A stretch of DNA of 48,253 nt from Rhodoferax sp. (GTDB lineage Bacteria > Pseudomonadota > Gammaproteobacteria > Burkholderiales > Burkholderiaceae_C): assembly GCF_028714215.1 (NCBI RefSeq), contig NZ_JAQTMS010000040.1, forward strand, positions 1-48,253, in the 5' to 3' direction. Positions within the stretch are counted from its first letter, which is position 1, and the number at the start of each line of letters is the position of its first letter. Both the position numbers and the translations under genes were made by a program. Shown in pieces: positions 42,195-48,253 of this stretch. The notes beneath the pieces are model-generated. The model was not told the origin of the DNA. It was given only the letters and a program-made list of their open reading frames with translations, and did not search any database.

Positions 42195-43033
42195 ACAACG
42201 GCTTCTGGAGGCGCTTTCGGCGCAACCGCGCGGCGGTCGTCGGCGCGGCCCTATTGGCACTGGTTGCGCTGTGCGCTTTGGCGGCGCCCTGGCTGGCCGG
42301 CAACGACCCCTGGGCCATGGTGCAGCAACCCTTCCTGGCACCCGGCGCGCTGCCCGGACTGCCCATGGGGTCCGACGCGCTGGGCCGCGACGTGGCCGCC
42401 GGCTTGCTCTACGGCGCGCGCGTCTCCATGCTGATCGGACTCACGGCCACGGCCGTCGCGCTGCTGCTGGGCATAGGCCTGGGCGCCACGGCCGGTTACC
42501 ACGGCGGCTGGGTCGATGCGTTGCTGATGCGCTTCACCGAACTGTTCCAGGCGATTCCGGGATTCGCCTTCGCCGTGGTGCTGGTGGCGATCTTCCAACC
42601 GTCGGTGCAATCCATCGTCGCCGCCATTGCCATCGTCTCCTGGCCGCCGGTGGCACGGCTGGTGCGCGGGGAGTTCCTCACCCTGCGCGGGCGCGAGTTC
42701 GTCGCGGCGGCCCAGCTCGCCGGCCAGAGCAGCGCAAGAATCATCTTCACGCAGATCTTGCCGAACGCGGTCTCCCCGATCGTGGTCATGGGTTCGCTCA
42801 TGGTCGCCAGTTCGATCCTGCTGGAATCGGCCCTGAGCTTTCTCGGCCTGGGTGACCCCAACGTGATGAGCTGGGGCTACATGGTGGGCGCCGCGCGCAC
42901 CGCGCTGCGGCAGGCCTGGTGGGTGGCAATGTTCCCGGGCTTGGCGATCATGCTCACGGTGCTGTCGCTGAACCTGGTCGGCGAAGGGCTGGCCGATGGC
43001 TTGAACACGCGGCTCGATGGGAGAACCCGTTGA
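42191..43033 (+). CDS. peptide-type ABC transporter permease (DppC-like)
   Basis: A 280-residue membrane protein. RRFRRNRAAVVGAALLALVALCALAAPWLA is the DppC N-terminal span, then PMGSDALGRDVAAGLLYGARVSMLIG and the EAA loop VAAAQLAGQSSARIIFTQILPNAVSPIVV. The ATG overlaps the dppB-like stop by four bases. Its stop overlaps a TTG start of the ATPase gene. Confidence 0.9.
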   Translation: MNNGFWRRFRRNRAAVVGAALLALVALCALAAPWLAGNDPWAMVQQPFLAPGALPGLPMGSDALGRDVAAGLLYGARVSMLIGLTATAVALLLGIGLGATAGYHGGWVDALLMRFTELFQAIPGFAFAVVLVAIFQPSVQSIVAAIAIVSWPPVARLVRGEFLTLRGREFVAAAQLAGQSSARIIFTQILPNAVSPIVVMGSLMVASSILLESALSFLGLGDPNVMSWGYMVGAARTALRQAWWVAMFPGLAIMLTVLSLNLVGEGLADGLNTRLDGRTR

Positions 43034-44658
43034 GCGCGCCGCCGGTGTTGCAGGTGCAAGGCCTGTCGATCCGGCTGCCCGCGGGCGCGGAGCGGGCGCT
43101 GGCGGTCGAGGGTGTGGACTTCACGCTGAGTGCCGGGCAGACCCTGTGCCTGGTGGGCGAAAGCGGATCGGGCAAGTCGATGGTCGCCAGCGCGGTGATG
43201 GGGCTGCTGCCCAAGCCGCAGGTGGCTCCGGTGGCCGGGCGCATTCTGTTCGAAGGGCGCGACCTGCTGGCGCTGGGCGAGACCGAACTGCGCGCGCTGC
43301 GCGGCAAGCGCATGGGCATGGTCTTTCAGGAACCCATGACCTCGCTGAACCCGGTGCTGCGCATCGGTGAACAGATCGGCGAGGTACTGGATGCGCACGG
43401 CCCTTTGCCCGCCGAGCAACGGCGCGCACGCATCATCAGCGCGCTGACCGATGTAGGCTTGCCGGAGCCCGAACTGATTGCGCAGTCCTTTCCGTTTCGC
43501 CTGTCGGGCGGCCAGCGCCAGCGCGTGATGATTGCCGCGGCGCTGGTGCTTGAGCCCGCGCTGTTGATTGCCGATGAACCGACCACGGCGCTGGATGTCA
43601 CGACCCAGGCCCAGATCCTGGCGCTGATGCGCGAATTGCAGCAGCGCAAGGGCATGGCGCTGCTGTTCATCACGCACGATTTCGGTGTCGTCGCCGACAT
43701 TGCCGACCGGGTCGCGGTGATGCGCCTCGGCCGCGTCGTCGAATCCGGCACCGCGCAGGAGGTGCTGCGGGCACCCCGGCATCCCTACACGCGCGCGCTG
43801 ATCGCCGCCATTCCGCACGGCCGGGCGCGCGCAAGCGGCGCCTTCGAGGCCGCGCCGCTACTGAACGTGCAGGGCCTGTGCAAGACCTACCGCAGCGCTG
43901 GCAGCCTGCTGCGCCGGGGCCGCGAGGTGCCGGCCGCTCGCAACCTGAGTTTCACCCTGTCACGCGGCGAGACGCTGGGCGTCGTCGGCGAATCGGGCTC
44001 GGGAAAGTCCACCCTGGGGCGGCTGCTCACCGGGCTGATTGCCCGCGACAGCGGGCAAGTCCAGTTCGACGGTCGCGCGCTTGCGCCTGAACTGCGGCAC
44101 CGTCCTGCAAGCGAACGCGCCCTGATCCAGATGGTGTTTCAGGACCCGTATGCGTCGCTCAATCCGCGCCATACCGTGGGCGCCGCGATCGCTGCCGGGC
44201 CACTGGCGCAGGGCCAGCCGCGCGACAAGGTCAGCGCCCTGGTGGCTGAGTTGCTAGCCAAGGTCGGGCTCGGTCCGGACGCCGCCCAGCGCTACCCGCA
44301 CGAGTTCTCGGGTGGCCAGCGCCAGCGTGTCGCCATCGCCCGGGCGCTGGCGCTGCGGCCGCAATTGCTGGTGGCGGATGAGCCGGTTTCGGCGCTGGAC
44401 GTCTCGGTGCAGGCGCAGGTGCTGGAACTGTTCGAGCAGTTGCGGCGCGAGTTCCAACTCAGCATGGTCTTCATCACGCACGATCTGCGGGTGGCCGCGC
44501 AGATGTGCGATCGCGTCGCCGTGATGCACCGCGGCAATATCGTCGAGATGGGCGAAACGGCCACCGTGCTGGGCCAGCCGCAGCACGACTACACACGGGA
44601 GTTGATTGCCGCCGCGCCGAATTTCGCCCGCAGTCAACCGAAGGGATTTGACGCATGA
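43030..44658 (+). CDS. fused peptide-ABC ATPase (DppD-DppF type)
   Basis: A 542-residue protein with two complete nucleotide-binding domains. The first has GESGSGKSMVASAVMG, FRLSGGQRQRVMIAAAL and LLIADEPTTALDV. The second has GESGSGKSTLGRLLTG, FSGGQRQRVAIARAL and LLVADEPVSALDV. Dpp systems usually encode these as two proteins; fusions of this kind are known in GsiA/YejF-like transporters. The start is TTG at 43030 (TTGA overlap with the permease stop, GGGAGAA upstream). It ends in an ATGA overlap with the amidase. Confidence 0.88.
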   Translation: MSAPPVLQVQGLSIRLPAGAERALAVEGVDFTLSAGQTLCLVGESGSGKSMVASAVMGLLPKPQVAPVAGRILFEGRDLLALGETELRALRGKRMGMVFQEPMTSLNPVLRIGEQIGEVLDAHGPLPAEQRRARIISALTDVGLPEPELIAQSFPFRLSGGQRQRVMIAAALVLEPALLIADEPTTALDVTTQAQILALMRELQQRKGMALLFITHDFGVVADIADRVAVMRLGRVVESGTAQEVLRAPRHPYTRALIAAIPHGRARASGAFEAAPLLNVQGLCKTYRSAGSLLRRGREVPAARNLSFTLSRGETLGVVGESGSGKSTLGRLLTGLIARDSGQVQFDGRALAPELRHRPASERALIQMVFQDPYASLNPRHTVGAAIAAGPLAQGQPRDKVSALVAELLAKVGLGPDAAQRYPHEFSGGQRQRVAIARALALRPQLLVADEPVSALDVSVQAQVLELFEQLRREFQLSMVFITHDLRVAAQMCDRVAVMHRGNIVEMGETATVLGQPQHDYTRELIAAAPNFARSQPKGFDA

Positions 44659-46073
44659 AGCGCGAACTCGAAACGCTCGATGCCGTGGCCACGGCGCAGT
44701 GCGTGCGCAGCGGGGAACTGTCCGCCCTGGAGGTGGTGCAAGCCGCCATCGAGCGTCTGCATGAGCGCAACCCGGCGCTCAATGCCGTCATCGACAGTTG
44801 GGAAGACGAGGCGCTGGAGCGTGCCCGCGACAAAGTTCCGATGGGCCTGCTGGCCGGCGTTCCCTTCCTGCTGAAGGACACGGTGGATTACCCCGGGCGG
44901 CGCTTCGCCAGGGGCTCCCGGCTGCGCATGAATGTCATGGGCAGCAGTGTGGACCCGTGGGTTGCGGCCATGCAGGCGCAGGGCGCGATCTTCATCGGCA
45001 AGACCAACACCCCCGAGTTCGGCCTGATGGACGTCACCGAGCCGATGGCCTTCGGGCCGACGCAGAACCCCTGGCGCGCCGACGTGGCCAGCGGCGGCTC
45101 CAGCGGCGGCAGCGCCGCGGCGGTGGCGGCGCGCATCGCACCGATCGCGCACGGCAGCGATGGCGGCGGCTCGATCCGTTTCCCGGCCGCCTGCTGCGGC
45201 GTGTTCGGCTTCAAGCCGTCGCGCGGACGCACCACGGCGGCAGCGCCCGAGTTCGACGCCCGGCTGCAGTCGGTCGTGGCGTCGCATGTGCTCACGCTCA
45301 GCGTGCGCGACAGTGCGCTGGCCTTCGCGATCGCCGAATCAGCGCGCCGCGACCCGCTGGACCAGGCTGTAAAGCCGTGGGGACCTCAGCCGCTGGGTCG
45401 CAAGCTCAGAGTCGCGCTGATCACGCGCCCCTTGCACGGCGGGCCGCTGGCCGGCGCTTTCGAGGCGGCGCTGCTGCACACGGCCGAGCTGATGCGCAGC
45501 CTGGGCCACCAAGTGGTTTCCTGCGATTGGCCGATCGACGCACCCGGCTTGCATGCGGCGTTTTTCGACCGCTGGGCCTATTCGGTCCATGTCGAAGTCG
45601 CGGCCATGCCCGAGGCGCAGCGGCGGCACTTCCTCCTTGATGTCGAGCCCTGGACGCGGGGGCTGGCGCGCGAAGGGGCTGCACTTGCGCCCGAGCGCGT
45701 CGAAGCCATGGTGCAACACTGCCTGATGGCCAGCGCGCAGATGGAACAATTTCATCGCGAATGGGACGTCCTGATGACGCCGATTTCGGCCGAGCATCCG
45801 GTGCTGCGGGGCCAGCACGCGCCCGACCTTGACTACGCGACCCTGCACCAGCGGGTCAGCCGCAACGTGGCCTTCACCCCGCTGCAGAACATCACCGGGC
45901 AGCCCGGCATGTCGCTGCCCTTGCACTGGACCCCTGACGGCTTGCCGGTCGGCGTGCACTTCGCCGCCGCAGCCGGGGGCGACGAAGGGCTGTTCCAGCT
46001 GGCCTACCAACTCGAAGCCGCGCAACCCTGGGTGCAACGGCGCCCACCTCTCCTCAAGGAACCACACCCATGA
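44655..46073 (+). CDS. amidase signature family hydrolase
   Basis: A 472-residue amidase. The catalytic triad is visible: Lys74 in GVPFLLKDTV, cis-Ser149 in ASGGSSGGSAAAVAA and nucleophile Ser173 in HGSDGGGSIRFPA. A typical C-terminal NITGQPGMSLPLHWTPDGLPVGVHF closes the fold. It hydrolyses an amide bond in the cytoplasm, giving an acid and an amine or ammonia. It is translationally coupled on both sides by ATGA overlaps, so its substrate is very likely what the transporter brings in or what the downstream hydratase makes. Confidence 0.89.
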   Translation: MKRELETLDAVATAQCVRSGELSALEVVQAAIERLHERNPALNAVIDSWEDEALERARDKVPMGLLAGVPFLLKDTVDYPGRRFARGSRLRMNVMGSSVDPWVAAMQAQGAIFIGKTNTPEFGLMDVTEPMAFGPTQNPWRADVASGGSSGGSAAAVAARIAPIAHGSDGGGSIRFPAACCGVFGFKPSRGRTTAAAPEFDARLQSVVASHVLTLSVRDSALAFAIAESARRDPLDQAVKPWGPQPLGRKLRVALITRPLHGGPLAGAFEAALLHTAELMRSLGHQVVSCDWPIDAPGLHAAFFDRWAYSVHVEVAAMPEAQRRHFLLDVEPWTRGLAREGAALAPERVEAMVQHCLMASAQMEQFHREWDVLMTPISAEHPVLRGQHAPDLDYATLHQRVSRNVAFTPLQNITGQPGMSLPLHWTPDGLPVGVHFAAAAGGDEGLFQLAYQLEAAQPWVQRRPPLLKEPHP

Positions 46074-46795
46074 CTGTTCGCCACATTGCGCTGCTCGCCT
46101 ACCCGGCGATGACGGCGCTGGACCTGATCGGCCCGCACCACATCCTGTCCATGCTGCCCAACGTGCGCGTGCATCTGGTGGCCAAGACGCTGGAGCCCAT
46201 CACCAGCGACCTCGGCTTGGTGATCACGCCCAGCACCACTTTCGACGACTGTCCACAGCAGTTGGAGGTGTTGTTCACCCCCGGAGGAACGCGCGGCACC
46301 CTGGCGGCCATGGAAGACGAAGCGACCCTTGCCTTCATGCGCTCGCGCGGGCAGCAGGCCCGTTGGGTCACCAGTGTCTGCACCGGATCGCTGATTCTCG
46401 GCGCCGCCGGGCTGCTGCAAGGGCGCCGCGCCACTTCGCACTGGGTGGCACGGGATCTGCTGAGCCGGTTTGGCGCCACGCCAGTGGACCAGCGGGTGGT
46501 CCAGGACGGCAACGTGCTTACAGGCGCCGGTGTGACCGCCGGTCTGGATTTCGCCTTGACGCTGGTGGCGACGATCGCCGGTACCGAGCACGCACGCAAG
46601 GTCCAACTGGTGGCCGAGTACGACCCCGCCCCACCCTTCGATGCGGGCTCGCCGGCGCGCGCGGGACAGGCGACGACCGACGCGATGCGTGAAATGCTGG
46701 CACCTTTTCTGGCGCTGGCAACGCAAGCCGCGCAACGTTGGACTCCTTACGCTGTGTCAGTGACTCACGGTCACCATGGTTCTTCCTCAAATTGA
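46070..46795 (+). CDS. DJ-1/PfpI-family protein, isonitrile hydratase (InhA)-like
   Basis: A 241-residue protein of the DJ-1 superfamily without any DNA-binding domain. The nucleophile region is WVTSVCTGSLILGAAGLLQG, with Cys104-Thr105. An acidic residue at the N-terminus (Asp18 in TALDLIGPHHIL) corresponds to the Asp that works with the Cys-Thr pair in Pseudomonas isocyanide hydratase. RRATSHWVARDLL, GVTAGLDFALTLV and EYDPAPPFDAGSP also match that enzyme as I remember it. Isonitrile hydratase converts R-NC to the N-substituted formamide. It is the last gene of the transporter-amidase operon, 4-bp coupled to the amidase. Some relatives have other or unknown roles, so the activity is inferred. 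Confidence 0.75.
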   Translation: MTVRHIALLAYPAMTALDLIGPHHILSMLPNVRVHLVAKTLEPITSDLGLVITPSTTFDDCPQQLEVLFTPGGTRGTLAAMEDEATLAFMRSRGQQARWVTSVCTGSLILGAAGLLQGRRATSHWVARDLLSRFGATPVDQRVVQDGNVLTGAGVTAGLDFALTLVATIAGTEHARKVQLVAEYDPAPPFDAGSPARAGQATTDAMREMLAPFLALATQAAQRWTPYAVSVTHGHHGSSSN

Positions 46796-46831
46796 TGACA
46801 TGTCAAGCTCTGTCCGGCATGGCGGGTGGAT

Positions 46832-46919
46832 CAGGCTGGTGGGGCACTCAGCGCTGCGGCTGTCCCCCCGCCTTCGGCGTCCTCCTTTATGCCGCTGCAC
46901 TGAGCGCCCCGCCAACCTG
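46832..46919. repeat. large imperfect palindrome (29-bp arms) after the inhA-like gene
   Basis: Arms 46832-46860 and 46891-46919 pair at 24 of 29 positions around a 30-base loop that has its own CGCC/GGCG hairpin. It could end transcription of the preceding operon. It also resembles the REP-like targets favoured by IS110/IS1111 elements, one of which lies just downstream. Between 46920 and 47109 I see only the transposase ribosome-binding site. Confidence 0.6.
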
Positions 46920-47109
46920 TTCCATGGTGGCTGTTCGGCCCGCGCAAACCACCGATGCCGCTACCGAGGGCGCTGGGGTGAGTGGCGTAGCGTGGACTTG
47001 GGGTTTTGCCAAATGAATACGAAGGGACTTCCCGCTTCCTGGTAACGGCATCAAGTGCCAAGATTGGTTTTTTGGAAGTCAATCTACAACCTTTGGAAGG
47101 AGAAGTCCC

Positions 47110-48135
47110 ATGCAAGAGATTACACGAGTTGGCGTTGATCTGGCAAAGCGCGTCATCCAGGTCCTGGCGGTCAATGCCGCAGGATTGCGGGTCACGGGAC
47201 GCGCATTGACGCGCGAGAAATTCCTGCCCTGGTGCGCGCAGTTGCCCCCAGGTTGCCTGGTTGCCATGGAGGCCAGCTCCAGCGCCCACCACTGGGCCCG
47301 CAAGCTGATCGCCATGGGCCTGGATGCGCGCATCATCGCCGCCCACCTGGTCGCGCCCTACCGCATGCAAGGCAAAGGCGGCAAGAACGACGCTAACGAT
47401 GCGGCGGCCATCTGCGAGGCGGCCAGCCGACCCCAGATGCACTTCGTGCCGGTCAAGAGCGTGGAGCAGCAAAGCATGCTGTGCATCCACCGCCTGCGCG
47501 AGGGCTTCAAGACTGAGAGGGTGGCCTGCATCAACCGCATTCGCGGCCTGTTGGCCGAGTTCGGGCTGGTGTTCGCCCAAAAGCCTGAAGTGCTGCGCCA
47601 GGCCCTGCCCGAGACAATAGAGGACGCCAGCAACGAACTCGGAGGCCTGGCACGCCTGGCCCTGCAACGTGCCTTCGTGCAGTGGCAGGAGTTGGATGAG
47701 CACCTGGACTGGTGCGACCAGCGAATCGCAGCACACCTCAAGACTAACGAGCAGGTGCGCCAGGCCCAGCAACTCATGGGTGTGGGGCCGGTCACCGCCT
47801 CGGCGGTGGTGGCCAGCGTGGGCGACTTCCACCAGTTCAAGGACGGTGCGCAGTTTGGTGCCTGGCTGGGTCTGACGCCACGGCAACACTCCAGCGGTGG
47901 CAAGAACAACCTGGGCAGAATAACCAAGCACGGGGATATGTACCTGCGCACGCTCTTGATCCAGGGGGCCAAGTCGATCGTGCTGACGGCGCATAAACGC
48001 GATGACCCGATCTCCAGGTGGGTGCTCCAGATCAGACAGAGGTCGGGTTGGCAGAAGGCAGTGGTGGCCTTGGCCAACAAGAACGCTCGCATCCTGTGGG
48101 CCGTGTTTGTACGCGGTAAAGCCTTTGGGATTTGA
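47110..48135 (+). CDS. IS110-family (IS1111 group) transposase
   Basis: A 341-residue DEDD-type transposase. The N-terminal VGVDLAKRVIQVLAVNAAG begins the RuvC-like domain, with MEASSSAHHWARKL and KGGKNDANDAAAICEAASRP following. The C-terminal transposase_20 domain has LMGVGPVTASAVVASVGDFHQFKDGAQFGAWLGLTPRQHSSGGKNNLGRITKHGDMYLR and the conserved Ser region. This matches the IS1111 group. GGAGAAG precedes the ATG. The ORF is intact, so the protein may be active, but only 43 bp separate its stop from the next transposase start. The usual 3' non-coding part of an IS1111 element, where the guide RNA of this group is reported, may therefore be missing. Confidence 0.88.
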   Translation: MQEITRVGVDLAKRVIQVLAVNAAGLRVTGRALTREKFLPWCAQLPPGCLVAMEASSSAHHWARKLIAMGLDARIIAAHLVAPYRMQGKGGKNDANDAAAICEAASRPQMHFVPVKSVEQQSMLCIHRLREGFKTERVACINRIRGLLAEFGLVFAQKPEVLRQALPETIEDASNELGGLARLALQRAFVQWQELDEHLDWCDQRIAAHLKTNEQVRQAQQLMGVGPVTASAVVASVGDFHQFKDGAQFGAWLGLTPRQHSSGGKNNLGRITKHGDMYLRTLLIQGAKSIVLTAHKRDDPISRWVLQIRQRSGWQKAVVALANKNARILWAVFVRGKAFGI

Positions 48136-48178
48136 TGATTAAGGTCCACGCCCCAAGGGGCTGAAGCGTTACAGGCCG

Positions 48179-48253
48179 ATGAAACAACAAACCCTAGCCA
48201 TGGCAGCCGATCAGACTTTCGAGAACTACCGCAAGCCCACGCGACGCGATGAG
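48179..48253 (+). CDS. IS5-type transposase, N-terminal part (runs off the window)
   Basis: The final 25 codons read MKQQTLAMAADQTFENYRKP then TRRDE. This is the opening of the IS5-family transposase group whose proteins begin MKQQTLAMAADQxFExYRKPTRRD. The gene continues beyond the end of the window. It lies immediately behind the IS1111 transposase, so two insertion elements are stacked or nested here. Confidence 0.75.
   Translation, partial: MKQQTLAMAADQTFENYRKPTRRDE

Noticed and set aside
1..48253. CRISPR array, rRNA genes or complete tRNA genes
   Set aside because: No regularly spaced direct repeats, no rRNA sequence and no full tRNA cloverleaf were seen on reading both strands.

Overview
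The window is high-GC chromosomal DNA from a betaproteobacterium, most likely Comamonadaceae (Rhodoferax/Polaromonas-like). The evidence is the mnmG-rsmG-lysE-parA-(hydrolase)-parB order with three parS sites, the general gene style, and a Comamonadaceae-type GC-rich palindrome. This placement rests on recognition of families and gene order, not on a search.

Layout. 1-1.88 kb is gene-poor scar DNA: a tRNA-Gly-like 3' fragment, a decayed IS66-type transposase and palindromic sites. 1.88-7.74 kb is a compact + strand operon: a CaiC-like acyl-CoA ligase, two catalytic subunits of the 2-hydroxyacyl-CoA dehydratase/benzoyl-CoA reductase family, and two short BadF/HgdC-type activating ATPases. It looks like an ATP-driven radical dehydratase or dearomatising reductase of unknown substrate. 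It ends next to a broken 3' fragment of another acyl-CoA ligase. 7.96-10.9 kb is a beta-oxidation-like set (SCP-x type thiolase, two MaoC hot-dog proteins, SDR) that abuts a fragment of a copper P-type ATPase. 11.3-13.7 kb holds a lipoprotein, a DUF1810 protein and a membrane metallophosphoesterase.

13.7-14.2 kb is a non-coding interval with an AT-rich stretch, a TAG-repeat DnaA-trio, a GC-rich spacer, two perfect DnaA boxes and one near-perfect box. This is the architecture of a replication origin, and it lies about 7-12 kb from parS and parAB. 14.2-20.6 kb carries a c-type cytochrome, a GST, an AsmA-like protein, an alcohol/aldehyde oxidation pair (GMC oxidoreductase and coniferyl-aldehyde-type dehydrogenase), a 267-bp MITE-like element and a YkgJ-type cysteine-cluster protein. 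20.7-26.5 kb is the mnmG-rsmG-parAB segregation block.

26.6-37.8 kb is metabolic: an FAD-linked 2-hydroxyacid oxidase, a PduO-type cobalamin adenosyltransferase, a hot-dog thioesterase, and a minus-strand operon tetR - NitT/TauT-type ABC transporter - cyclase - fumarylacetoacetase. Divergent to that operon is an acetoacetyl-CoA synthetase, so the acetoacetate released by FahA can be activated next door. That synthetase carries a 48-codon in-frame palindromic insertion.

37.8-46.8 kb is a second regulated locus: tetR, an alpha/beta hydrolase, then a translationally coupled operon of a peptide-type ABC importer, an amidase and a DJ-1 protein of the isonitrile hydratase type. Two nearly identical promoters with tandem operators control the hydrolase and the transporter operon. 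I read this as a candidate uptake-and-degradation system for an isonitrile- or amide-containing compound. The window ends in an IS1111-type transposase and the start of an IS5-type transposase.
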